Shown here one piece after another: positions 17,701-26,079 of a stretch of DNA of 43,685 nt; within the stretch, counting starts at the first letter, position 1; every line of letters starts with the position of its first letter. Origin of the DNA: Candidatus Bathyarchaeota archaeon (GTDB lineage: Archaea; Thermoproteota; Bathyarchaeia; Bathyarchaeales; Bathyarchaeaceae); the NCBI GenBank assembly GCA_029882515.1, contig JAOUKN010000006.1, positions 1 to 43,685 of the forward strand. Reading direction: 5' to 3'. Under the pieces are notes generated by a model that worked only from the letters and a program-made list of their open reading frames with translations, did no database searches and was not told the DNA's origin. Made by a program: the position numbers and the translations under genes.

Positions 17701-18851
17701 TTTGTAGCGTACTTCCTTAACTCCTGTTTATTCCACATCCAACGCTTTCTTGTTGCCGTGTCTACGAAGACCAACCGTTCGGCGCAGGCTATACAGGGGT
17801 CAATACCAGCTATGACAACTGGTATGTCAGCGATATTCTCTCCGATAAGCATCTTACAGAGAGTCGGTATATTGGCAAGTGTTGGAGCTCTCACCTTTAC
17901 CCTCACAGGTTTTTCAGTGCCATCCGCCCTCACATAGTGAAGATCCTCTCCACGTGGTGCCTCCACTAGACTTACGGCTTCACCTTTTGGAACCCGCCTC
18001 GGAACCCTGACCCTAACATCTCCATTTGGAAGGTTATCCAACGCATACCGAATTATGCTGATGCTCTCAAGGACTTCGTCAAGCCTCACCATTAATCTGC
18101 TTGCGACATCACGTCCGTCATAAGTGATCACTTTGAAAGGAATTTCCTCATAGGCTGCGTAAGGGTCGTCTGCCCTAACGTCACGAGGGATGCCACTCGC
18201 TCTTATGGTTGGGCCTACTGCACATAATTCTAAGGCGTCGCTGGGGCTTAGCATCCCTACCCCAACGGTTCTTCTCAGAACTGTGGGATCCTTCGTGCAC
18301 ATTTCCGTATAATATTTCGCCCTTTCTTCAAGGTGGTTAAGGCCCTCCTTCAAAGATGGCATTATCATGGAGGTTATATCTCGGCGTACGCCTCCGATGG
18401 TATTCATTGCGTAGTTCACGCGCTTGCCTGAAATGTTCTCTATTAGTTGTAACACAAGCTCGCGGTCTCTCCACGAGTACATGAAGAGTGTGTTGAACCC
18501 CATTTCATGACCGACATCTCCTAACCAAAGGAAGTGGTTTTGGATTCGCTCCATTTCAGCTAGAATCGTTCTGATGTATTTTGCTCGCGATGGAATCTCA
18601 ATGTTCAAGATTTCTTCCACTGCTTGGGAGAAGCATGTAACGTGGGCGAAGGCGCAGATTCCACATATTCGCTCGATGAGGTAGAGGTTTTGATTGTAAG
18701 TGCGGTTCTCTGCCAGTTTTTCGACTCCTCTATGGATGTATCCAAGACGTGGTCTCACTGAAAGAACCTTTTCGTCACTGACCTCACACATGAAATTTAT
18801 TGGCTCTTTGAGGGCGGGATGTTGCGGGCCAAAGGGAATCCGTGTTGCCAA
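17682..18851 (-). CDS. [NiFe]-hydrogenase large subunit, group 4 type (NuoD homologue)
   Basis: A 389-residue catalytic subunit. It starts 'IPFGPQHPALKEP', and carries both nickel-binding cysteine pairs: L1 'ERICGICAFAHV' at about residues 61-72, and L2 'DPCIACAER' near residue 351-359. Complex I NuoD proteins have lost these cysteines, so this is a hydrogenase that should hold a Ni-Fe centre. In place of the final His after the L2 motif it has Arg, which is typical of group 4 enzymes. About 30 residues follow L2; whether they are cleaved on maturation cannot be told, and no hyp or endopeptidase gene is in the window. It should reversibly reduce protons to H2. It sits between C and H genes of the operon. 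Confidence 0.92.
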   Translation of the reverse strand: MATRIPFGPQHPALKEPINFMCEVSDEKVLSVRPRLGYIHRGVEKLAENRTYNQNLYLIERICGICAFAHVTCFSQAVEEILNIEIPSRAKYIRTILAEMERIQNHFLWLGDVGHEMGFNTLFMYSWRDRELVLQLIENISGKRVNYAMNTIGGVRRDITSMIMPSLKEGLNHLEERAKYYTEMCTKDPTVLRRTVGVGMLSPSDALELCAVGPTIRASGIPRDVRADDPYAAYEEIPFKVITYDGRDVASRLMVRLDEVLESISIIRYALDNLPNGDVRVRVPRRVPKGEAVSLVEAPRGEDLHYVRADGTEKPVRVKVRAPTLANIPTLCKMLIGENIADIPVVIAGIDPCIACAERLVFVDTATRKRWMWNKQELRKYATKWYRKK

Positions 18852-18852
18852 G

Positions 18853-19302
18853 TTAGGGTTTCTCCATTGCTTTCCGAATATCTTGAGGAGCCCATTCCTT
18901 CCTCATGGGATAGACGTCACTGGGCCACCCGTCTGGCAGGAGAAGGGGAGATAGGTCTAGATTTCCTTTGAATGTAACACCGAGAAGGTCGTGAACCTCT
19001 CTCTCGTACAAGACTGCACCGGGAATCAGATTCACAATGCTTGGCAAGACCGGGTTCTTTTTAGACGTCTTGACTTTCAGTGAAAGCACAAGATTTTCAC
19101 GGGTTAAGTGGTATATGAGTTCGATTTTAGGTCCAACATCGATCCCTGTTATTGTGGACAAGTGTTTAAACCCTTCAGAGTCAACCAGTTTTTTCATGCT
19201 TTTCCGAAAATCAGTCTTGTTAATTGTCATGGACATTCTTCGGGCACGGGGGGTGCTGATTTCTTTCGCTTTTTCCAAAAGCCTGCCCTTTGTAAACTTC
19301 AT
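18853..19302 (-). CDS. nuoC: NuoC-like subunit
   Basis: A 149-residue subunit of the 30-kDa family. The signature 'EREVHDLLGVTFKGN' is followed by 'LLLPDGWPSDVYPMRKEW', as in NuoC and in group 4 hydrogenase homologues. It is a structural partner of the large subunit in the peripheral arm. Its ATG overlaps the B-subunit stop by 4 bases, and only one base separates its stop from the large-subunit start. C and D are separate genes and not fused as in some bacteria. Confidence 0.9.
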   Translation of the reverse strand: MKFTKGRLLEKAKEISTPRARRMSMTINKTDFRKSMKKLVDSEGFKHLSTITGIDVGPKIELIYHLTRENLVLSLKVKTSKKNPVLPSIVNLIPGAVLYEREVHDLLGVTFKGNLDLSPLLLPDGWPSDVYPMRKEWAPQDIRKAMEKP

Positions 19303-19766
19303 TGTTGTCGTTGTTTTTTCCCCCAGTTTTGGATAAGTGTAAGGAGACCATGAATAATGGCTTCGGGTTTAGGAGGACAGCCTGAAATGTAGACATCCAC
19401 TGGAATAACGTTGTCGACACCCTCGTAGACGTTGTAAGAGCCGTTGAAGGGAGCCCCACTAGTCGCACATGAACCGATGGCGATGACTGACTTCGGACTT
19501 GGCATCTGCTCGTAGATGCGGAGAAGCCTATTTTTAGCTTGTCTAGTTACGGGACCGGTTGCTACAAGCACATCGGCGTGTCTGGGGCTTCCCTTTTGAA
19601 GTATCCCAAATCTTTCAAGATCAAACCGCGGTGAGAGGCTAGCCACCAACTCAATGTCACAACCATTGCAAGATCCAGTGTTGAAGTGCAGTATCCACGG
19701 CGACTTGGCTCTAGCCCAACTTATCAAGCCCGTTTCTTTTCCCTCCGCCAAGTCATAAGCAACCAA
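19299..19766 (-). CDS. nuoB: NuoB-like / hydrogenase small subunit with proximal [4Fe-4S] site
   Basis: A 155-residue subunit. The N-terminal cysteine pair is C-N-G-C in 'NTGSCNGCDIELVA', the form of group 4 hydrogenases, whereas complex I NuoB has adjacent cysteines (CC). Later Cys are in 'IGSCATSGAPF' and 'SGCPPKPEAI', completing the proximal cluster ligands. It passes electrons between the I subunit and the Ni-Fe centre. The start at 19766 overlaps the A gene by 43 bases. TTG codons further in (at 19727) are possible but have a poorly spaced ribosome site. Confidence 0.92.
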   Translation of the reverse strand: MVAYDLAEGKETGLISWARAKSPWILHFNTGSCNGCDIELVASLSPRFDLERFGILQKGSPRHADVLVATGPVTRQAKNRLLRIYEQMPSPKSVIAIGSCATSGAPFNGSYNVYEGVDNVIPVDVYISGCPPKPEAIIHGLLTLIQNWGKKQRQQ

Positions 19767-20068
19767 ACCAGGGCGAGTATTATCACTGCACCAAAAATCG
19801 CTGGGTAAGGTCCATGAACGCTAAAAGACATTGCCAGCAGAAACGCAGAGATGTCAAAAATCATGAAGAAGGTTACATATAAGAAGAAACTTCTAACATT
19901 TACTTGAAACTTCTGTGGTGGAAGTTCCTCACCGCAGGCATATGGGGCTAATTTGCCCTTGGTTTTCTTGTTTTTAGGGGAAATCACTGCCCCAACTAAA
20001 TAGAGTACGATGCTGAATCCTAATGAAACGATGAATACGAAGGGCAACGAGAGTAAAACATTAATCAC
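19724..20068 (-). CDS. nuoA: NuoA-like membrane subunit
   Basis: A 114-residue protein with three hydrophobic helices. The characteristic loop 'LAPYACGEELPPQKFQVNVR' is followed by 'FFLYVTFFMIFDISAFLLA', equivalent to the NuoA 'YECGxxP...R.....FY..A..FxxFDxE' pattern. The Glu of the final motif is Ser/Ala here. NuoA is normally found in complex I, F420H2 dehydrogenases and their kin, and not in the compact Ech-type hydrogenases, which makes its pairing with a nickel-binding large subunit notable. First gene of the operon; an AT-rich TATA-like element lies near 20139-20147 on the minus strand. Confidence 0.88.
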   Translation of the reverse strand: MINVLLSLPFVFIVSLGFSIVLYLVGAVISPKNKKTKGKLAPYACGEELPPQKFQVNVRSFFLYVTFFMIFDISAFLLAMSFSVHGPYPAIFGAVIILALVWLLMTWRREKKRA

Positions 20069-20260
20069 CGGTTATTCTTCCTGAATGACACCCCCTAGAG
20101 TGTCTACTTACCCGTTTGGATGTCGTTTCTATCTCCAACTTTTTAAATTGGAAAGTTATTTTGGTGCTGAGTCTAAATAAACCATTCGCAATCATCTAAA
20201 ATAGGTCATGTCTGTGCAATAGATTAATTCTGTCCAGACCTCAAAAATCTTTAGAAAAAG

Positions 20261-20289
20261 TTTTATAGTTTCATCACTATGTGATGAAA
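20261..20289 (+). promoter_or_regulatory. TATA box and perfect palindromic operator before the acetate transporter gene
   Basis: TTTTATAG at 20261-20268 is a TATA box. Immediately downstream is a perfect inverted repeat with 9-bp arms: TTTCATCAC (20269-20277), spacer TAT, GTGATGAAA (20281-20289). It covers the predicted start of transcription, where a bound repressor would block initiation. The gene starts at 20321. Confidence 0.6.
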
Positions 20290-20320
20290 TCCTTCACATA
20301 GCATCTTGGGAGTGAATGAT

Positions 20321-20896
20321 GTGAACGAAAAAATAGCTAACCCAGCACCCCTTGGACTGTTAGGTTTTGGGATGACGACGGTGCTACTGAACCTGCATAA
20401 TGCTGGTTTCTATCCATTAGACAGCATGATTCTGGCAATGGGCTTAGTTTACGGTGGATTAGCCCAAGTGATCGCAGGCATAATGGAGTATAAGAATGGA
20501 AACACCTTTGGCACAACAGCATTCAGCTCGTATGGCTTGTTCTGGTGGTCTCTTGTGCTTCTACTTGTACTTCCACAAACAAAAATCTGGGATGTGCCTG
20601 CAGTAATCAATTCCACAGCCATGGCAGCATACTTCTTTATGTGGGGATTGTTCACTTTCATAATGTTCTTTGGAACACTGAAAACGAACCGTGCGCTGCA
20701 GTTCGTATTCTTAAGTTTAGCTGTGCTCTTCTTCCTATTAACCGCAAAAGAACTAACGGGAAGCACGGACTTAGGCATTATTGCGGGATACGAGGGAATA
20801 ATCTGCGGATTAAGCGCAGTATACACGGCATTAGCGGAAGTGCTAAATGAAGCGCATGGAAAAATAGTTTTACCGTTATTCTCAACTAAGAAGTAA
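20321..20896 (+). CDS. GPR1/FUN34/YaaH (AceTr) family acetate/succinate transporter
   Basis: A 191-residue six-helix transporter from the GTG at 20321, which has GGGAGTG at 20308-20314 as ribosome site. The TTG at 20306 is an unlikely start. The family signature '[18 protein letters not shown]' is at the N-terminus, and helices with '[28 protein letters not shown]' follow. Members take up acetate or succinate with protons. The gene lies just before acetyl-CoA synthetase on the same strand, so uptake of acetate for activation is the best reading. It is divergent from the hydrogenase operon. The palindrome upstream points to regulated expression. Confidence 0.9.
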   Translation: MNEKIANPAPLGLLGFGMTTVLLNLHNAGFYPLDSMILAMGLVYGGLAQVIAGIMEYKNGNTFGTTAFSSYGLFWWSLVLLLVLPQTKIWDVPAVINSTAMAAYFFMWGLFTFIMFFGTLKTNRALQFVFLSLAVLFFLLTAKELTGSTDLGIIAGYEGIICGLSAVYTALAEVLNEAHGKIVLPLFSTKK

Positions 20897-21004
20897 TAGC
20901 GACAGCAAACTATAAACACACTTTTTCTTTCAAAATAACAGACTTTCATCATGGTTCTACGTGCTTAGAAATAGTATGTATGGTACATAGCTGTGACAAC
21001 AAAG

Positions 21005-21047
21005 TTTATATGCTATATAATTTTTTCTCAATAAGATTCTAGCATAT
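21005..21047 (+). promoter_or_regulatory. Promoter region of the acetyl-CoA synthetase gene
   Basis: TATA-like sequences TTTATA (21005-21010) and TATATAA (21014-21020) precede the gene. The 7-bp inverted repeat ATATGCT (21008-21014) / AGCATAT (21041-21047) brackets the expected transcript start; it may be an operator, but the arms are short. Confidence 0.4.
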
Positions 21048-21061
21048 CTAAAGTGATTGAC

Positions 21062-23023
21062 ATGCTGTTCAAACCTATTACCTGGGTCAAGAAAGACCCA
21101 GAAAAAAGCAATGTGTTTTGGCCTTCGGACGAACTCAAAAAAAGAGCATGGGTAAATGCGGATTCAATCTATGTGGAGGCAGCGAAAGACCGTGTGGCTT
21201 TTTGGGCAAAACTTGCCCGTGAAGGAATTGACTGGTTCAAAAAATGGGATGAAGCCTACCGAGAGGAGATGCCATACTACAAATGGTTTGTTAACGGAAA
21301 ACTAAACATTTCGTACAATGCGTTAGACAGACACGTAAAAACCTGGAGAAGAAACAAAGCGGCAATAATATGGGTGCCCGAACCTCTGGATGAAAAAGAA
21401 AGGGTGCTTACGTACTTTGACTTGAGCCGTGAAGTCAACAAATTCGCTAACGTACTGAAGACACTCGGAGTGAAAAAAGGCGACCGAGTTGGAATATACT
21501 TACCAATGATCCCGGAAGTCCAAATAGCCATGCTGGCATGCGCCCGCATTGGAGCCATACACAGCGTAGTCTTTTCTGCCTTCAGTGGCAAGTCCTTGCA
21601 AGAAAGAATGCTTGACGCTGAAGCTAAAGTCCTCGTAACAGTGGACGGATATCACAGACGTGGAAAACAAATAACCTTGAAGACTGAAGCAGACAAGGGA
21701 ATTGAAGGAACACCGATACAGAAAGTTGTAGTTGTGAAACGAATGGGAATGGATGTGAACATGGTTGAAGGTCGAGACTACTGGTGGCATGATTTAATGA
21801 AAAATGCAGACAGTTCATGTGAACCCGAGGTCATGGACAGCGAAGACATATTGTACCTTCTTTACACAAGCGGCACAACAGGCAAACCCAAAGGAGTTGA
21901 ACACCACACGGGCGGATATGCGGTACAAGCGTACTGGACGGCAAAATGGGACTTTGATCTTCATGATGAAGATGTCTTCTGGTGCACTGCCGACATTGGC
22001 TGGGTTACAGGTCACACCTACGGCTGCTACGGGCCACTACTATGCGGTGCCACGATGTTAGAGTATGAAGGCGCCCCAAACCATCCACAACTAGACAGGT
22101 GGTGGAGCATAGTAGAAAAATATGGTGTGTCAGTCTTTTATACGGCTCCGACAGCGATAAGAATGTTCATGCAATGGGGCGAAAAATGGCCTAGAAAGCA
22201 TAACCTAAACAGTCTGCGAATACTCGGAACAGTAGGTGAACCAATAAACGAAGAAGCTTGGTTATGGTATTTCAACAATATCGGCGGTGGAAGATGCCCA
22301 GTAATTGATACCTGGTGGCAAACTGAAACCGGAGGAACATTGATCAACTCATTGCCAGGCATAGGTCCGTTCATCCCAACGGTTGCTGGTAGAAGCTTCC
22401 CAGGCACAAACCATGATGTGCTAGACGAGTCGGGAAGCCCTATGAACATTGGCGAAGGAGGTTATTTGGTGCAGAAAAGTCCGTTTGCACCTGGAATGCT
22501 TAGAAACGTATGGAAAAACCCAGCAAGATACAAGGAATACTTCAGCGTTTATAGCGAAAAATACTACACAAGTGATGGAGCACGAAGGTGGGATGAACTT
22601 GGAAATATTCGGTTAACTGGGAGAGTTGACGATGTAATGAAGGTAGCAGGCCACAGGCTGTCAACGGCAGAGCTAGAAAACGCGATAACAAGCCATGAAG
22701 CGGTTGTGGAATGTGCAGTTGTGGCAGCCCCACACGAAATAAAAGGTGAAGTACCTGTAGCTTTTGTAACTCTAAGATCTGACGTAGAACCTTCAGATCA
22801 GCTCATAAAAGATCTGATAAAGCATGTTGACGCAACGATTGGACCAACGGCACGACCTGACAAGATAGTATTTACTAATGAACTGCCAAAAACACGAAGC
22901 GGAAAAATCATGCGAAGAATCTTGAAGTCCTTGGTCAGAAACGAACCCATCGGAGACACTACAACGCTCATGAACCCGGAGTCGGTTCAGCTACTTAAAG
23001 ACGAGGTTGGTTACAAGGAATAA
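21062..23023 (+). CDS. acsA: Acetyl-CoA synthetase (AMP-forming)
   Basis: A 653-residue adenylate-forming enzyme counted from the ATG at 21062; a GTG at 21053 is an alternative. Neither has a clear ribosome site, so a short or absent leader is likely. It has the P-loop 'YTSGTTGKPKG', 'DTWWQTETGG' with the Trp that limits the pocket to acetate, 'RVDDVMKVAGHRLSTAEL', and the C-terminal 'PKTRSGKIMRR' with the catalytic Lys. That Lys is the residue acetylated by Pat-type enzymes in bacteria, and a GNAT-fused protein is encoded convergently next door. Reaction: acetate + ATP + CoA to acetyl-CoA + AMP + PPi. The PPi can be used by the membrane pyrophosphatase. Confidence 0.95.
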   Translation: MLFKPITWVKKDPEKSNVFWPSDELKKRAWVNADSIYVEAAKDRVAFWAKLAREGIDWFKKWDEAYREEMPYYKWFVNGKLNISYNALDRHVKTWRRNKAAIIWVPEPLDEKERVLTYFDLSREVNKFANVLKTLGVKKGDRVGIYLPMIPEVQIAMLACARIGAIHSVVFSAFSGKSLQERMLDAEAKVLVTVDGYHRRGKQITLKTEADKGIEGTPIQKVVVVKRMGMDVNMVEGRDYWWHDLMKNADSSCEPEVMDSEDILYLLYTSGTTGKPKGVEHHTGGYAVQAYWTAKWDFDLHDEDVFWCTADIGWVTGHTYGCYGPLLCGATMLEYEGAPNHPQLDRWWSIVEKYGVSVFYTAPTAIRMFMQWGEKWPRKHNLNSLRILGTVGEPINEEAWLWYFNNIGGGRCPVIDTWWQTETGGTLINSLPGIGPFIPTVAGRSFPGTNHDVLDESGSPMNIGEGGYLVQKSPFAPGMLRNVWKNPARYKEYFSVYSEKYYTSDGARRWDELGNIRLTGRVDDVMKVAGHRLSTAELENAITSHEAVVECAVVAAPHEIKGEVPVAFVTLRSDVEPSDQLIKDLIKHVDATIGPTARPDKIVFTNELPKTRSGKIMRRILKSLVRNEPIGDTTTLMNPESVQLLKDEVGYKE

Positions 23024-23027
23024 CCCC

Positions 23028-23061
23028 CTCTTTTTACCCACGCTTTTTATGAAAAGAAGCG
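23028..23061. terminator. Intergenic terminator between convergent genes
   Basis: A T-rich run (CTCTTTTT) at 23028-23035 follows the synthetase stop. An imperfect hairpin (CGCTT with AAGCG arms) is at 23041-23061. Both are in the 143-bp space between two convergent genes. Confidence 0.4.
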
Positions 23062-23166
23062 TTCGATAGATCTAGGAAATTCTATAGAATAAATTGAAAT
23101 TTCAAAGTCAGGAACCCATGTAGGGAATGGGCTTATATTACGCAGCCCAAAAGAAGTGGATGAAAA

Positions 23167-25854
23167 TTAGAATAGTCCCATTGTTGCTCTGACAGTGTCT
23201 TCGTCAACAGACTCTATCTTGAATCCTTTCTTAGTGCAAAGACGAATCATCTTAAGGTTCCTTGACAGGATGTCCCCACTGATTGTCTCCAACATCATGT
23301 CTCTGCTAATCTCAAGGATATAGTCGACTAATTTCGACCCAAGCCCAAGCCCTTGCCACTGGTCTCCCACAACCACAGCAAACTCGCCGCGTTTCTGCCC
23401 AGGTTCCAGGATGAGTCGTGAAGCACCAATAATTCTTCTCTTGTCTTTCTTCTCTTCTGCTACTATAGCGATTTCTCGGTTATAGTCTATGTTGCAATAC
23501 CTAGTTAAGGTTACGTGGGGCATATCTTTGATCACCTGAAAGAACCGGAACCGCATCGTTTCCTCTGAAAAAGACTGAAACAGTTCATAGAGAAGAGGTT
23601 CGTCTTCAGGCTTTATGGGGCGGAGAACAACAGATGTTCCATCTTTTGACTTCCATTGGGCAATATACTTCTTGGGATATGGAGTAATCACGGTGTGTTC
23701 GTGAGGTTGGACTTTTCGCAGAATTACTTCCGTGTCTATGACTATACGAGCGTCCACGGCCACAGCATCGTTTTCGCTAACCATGATTGGGTTTATGTCT
23801 ATTTCTTTTATTTCGGGAAAATCGATCACAAGCTGAGAGAACTTCACCAAGATTTCTTCAAGTTTAGCACAAACAGGACACTCACTTGATTCCAAAAGTT
23901 TGTAAATAGCGGTCTTCTCCATAAGCCGCCTTGCAAGCACCTGGTTTAGCGGTGGAAATCCTATGTTTACGTCTTTTAACAACTCTGTGGCAACTCCGCC
24001 CATGCCAAAGACGATGACTGAACCAAAATGCGGGTCTTTCTTTGAACCGATTAAAATTTCGCCGCTTTTCTTCTGGATCATCGGTTGGATGGCAACACCA
24101 TGAAATTCTGCTCCAGATTTGTATTCCCTGACTTTTTCCGCCAACTCTTTGAAGAACCTCTTGACTTGTGCAGGTGTCCACACATTCAAAACAACTCCTT
24201 CAACTTTAGATTTATGAACTATCTGTGGCGATAGCACCTTAAGAACGACAGGATACCCCAGTTTAGAGGCTGCAGTTATGGCTTCTTCCGAAGTTTTGGC
24301 AACAAGGGTCTTTATTGTCGGGATTTTGTAGGCTTCAAGAAAATGCAGAGACTCATGTGTATTTAGAACTTTCTGTCCTTTCTTAAAGGCCGTTTCTAAA
24401 ACTTCTTTGAGAAATTTGGGAATGGACAAGTCCACGGAAAACTCCTCGGGAGTTTCGTACAAGAGCTCTAGGTTCTTCGTGTAACCATGCATATACATGA
24501 AGGTGGAAACCGCCTGCTCGGGTGTCGCGAATGCTGGAATACCGTTCTTTCGTAGGATTCTTTTGGCATTCCGGCAGCTGTCCTCACCTATTAGAGAGGT
24601 AAGGATGGGCTTCTTGATTTGTGTCGAAAGTTCTACGATTATCTTTGCGGTTTCATCTGGATCCGCTGCGCCTTGAGGGGTGTATATGATTAAGAAGCCA
24701 TCGCTGTTAAGATCTTTGAAGCAGATTTCCATAACTTTCCTAAACCTATCTGCAGTAGCTTCCTCCAAGATGTCAATAGGATTCTGGGTGCTACAGTAAG
24801 AAGGTAGAACACTGTCCAACGCGTGAATAGTTTTGCTACTTAGCGCTGGAAGCTTCCCACCTTTCGCGATGAGGAAGTCAGTAGCCATAATTCCAGGTCC
24901 GCCCGCATTGCTGATTATGGTGAGGTTTGGACCTTTAGGGTTCGGCTGCATGGCCAAAGCTTCGGCGCAGCTAAAAAGATTGTTTATCGCCTCAACACGA
25001 ACTATTCCGGCGCGTCTAAAAGCAGCACCATAAACAGCGTCCTCTCCGCACAGAGCCCCAGTATGAGACAACGCTGCCTCAGCGCTTTCAGGAAAGCGCC
25101 CTGCCTTCACGACTATAATAGGTTTAGTCCTAGCAAATCCCCTCGTTGCACTCACAAACTTCCGTGCATTCTTGATAGACTCGATATAAAGCACAATGCT
25201 TGTTGTCTGAGGGTCAGTCCCAAAGTAGTCGACTAAATCTCCGAAATCGACATCGAGCATTGACCCCACGGAAACCACAGCACTAAATCCTACGTGAGCT
25301 TCCGAAGCCCAATCTAGCACGGAAGCACATAACGCCGCACTCTGTGAAATGAATGCTATCTTCCCGGAGTTGGCTGCTTTGTTCGCAAAACTGGCGTTAA
25401 ACTTGATTCTTGGGCGCATCACGCCAAGGCTGTTAGGTCCAATGATGCGCATGTTGTAACGGTTTTTGTGTTCAAGAATTTGTTTCTCAAAAGCTTCTCC
25501 TTCTTCTCCAGCCTCCTTGAAACCTGCTGAGACAATAATTATTCCTGAAACTCCGGCCGTTCCGCACTCTTCGACGATCTGCGGAACAGTATGTGCCGGA
25601 GTTGCTATGATCGCCAGATCTATTTGTCGTGGGATTCTCTTAATATTGGGGTAGGCGGTTATGCCGTGTACAGTGGGTCTGAAAGGATTGACGGGATAAA
25701 CTACCCCTTTGTAGCCCACGCCAATCAGATTTCGAAGCAATTTGGTGCCTACAGAGTCTTCTCTGTCACTTGCTCCGATAACGGCGATTCTTTGGGGATT
25801 GAAGATTTTACTGAGTTTTTCAGTGCCCACTTCTGAAGTTTCCTCCCCGTTCAC
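23167..25854 (-). CDS. ADP-forming acyl/acetyl-CoA synthetase fused to GNAT acetyltransferase (Pat-like)
   Basis: An 895-residue fusion. In order: CoA-binding domain (about 14-130, 'RIAVIGASDREDSVG'), CoA-ligase domain with Glu225 ('YIESIKN') and the active-site His264 ('LSHTGAL'), ATP-grasp domain (about 490-705, 'VHKSKVEGV', 'FGSVIVFGMGGVATE', 'EIDINPI'), and a C-terminal GNAT domain (about 735-895) with the acetyl-CoA loop 'DQWQGLGLGSKL'. The layout is that of bacterial protein acetyltransferase Pat/YfiQ, but those have lost the ligase His while it is kept here. It may therefore make acetate plus ATP from acetyl-CoA, or acetylate the synthetase next door, or both. Convergent with acsA. Confidence 0.88.
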   Translation of the reverse strand: MNGEETSEVGTEKLSKIFNPQRIAVIGASDREDSVGTKLLRNLIGVGYKGVVYPVNPFRPTVHGITAYPNIKRIPRQIDLAIIATPAHTVPQIVEECGTAGVSGIIIVSAGFKEAGEEGEAFEKQILEHKNRYNMRIIGPNSLGVMRPRIKFNASFANKAANSGKIAFISQSAALCASVLDWASEAHVGFSAVVSVGSMLDVDFGDLVDYFGTDPQTTSIVLYIESIKNARKFVSATRGFARTKPIIVVKAGRFPESAEAALSHTGALCGEDAVYGAAFRRAGIVRVEAINNLFSCAEALAMQPNPKGPNLTIISNAGGPGIMATDFLIAKGGKLPALSSKTIHALDSVLPSYCSTQNPIDILEEATADRFRKVMEICFKDLNSDGFLIIYTPQGAADPDETAKIIVELSTQIKKPILTSLIGEDSCRNAKRILRKNGIPAFATPEQAVSTFMYMHGYTKNLELLYETPEEFSVDLSIPKFLKEVLETAFKKGQKVLNTHESLHFLEAYKIPTIKTLVAKTSEEAITAASKLGYPVVLKVLSPQIVHKSKVEGVVLNVWTPAQVKRFFKELAEKVREYKSGAEFHGVAIQPMIQKKSGEILIGSKKDPHFGSVIVFGMGGVATELLKDVNIGFPPLNQVLARRLMEKTAIYKLLESSECPVCAKLEEILVKFSQLVIDFPEIKEIDINPIMVSENDAVAVDARIVIDTEVILRKVQPHEHTVITPYPKKYIAQWKSKDGTSVVLRPIKPEDEPLLYELFQSFSEETMRFRFFQVIKDMPHVTLTRYCNIDYNREIAIVAEEKKDKRRIIGASRLILEPGQKRGEFAVVVGDQWQGLGLGSKLVDYILEISRDMMLETISGDILSRNLKMIRLCTKKGFKIESVDEDTVRATMGLF

Positions 25855-26079
25855 AAAGCCTATTCTTTTCTTGATATTGACATGGATAGTAAATACTTTT
25901 TGTGTTTAAGAGGGTGTTTGTACACTTTCCCCGCATCCAAAGGTTTTCACCTTTTGGAACAGTATTCTACTTTTTTGGGCATAGATAAACCTAGCGAGAT
26001 ATGGCATCATCATTCTAATCTTAATCTATGAGCTAAGAAGGGGAGAAAGGATTTTTTGGATAAGAACGCAATAGAATAG

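Noticed and set aside
17682-18851. Plain NADH or F420H2 dehydrogenase subunit D
   Set aside because: Both CxxC nickel-binding motifs are present, which complex I and Fpo D subunits lack.
25930-25990. Near-palindrome around 25938-25958 in the divergent region before nreA
   Set aside because: The arms do not match perfectly and no promoter element is aligned with it.
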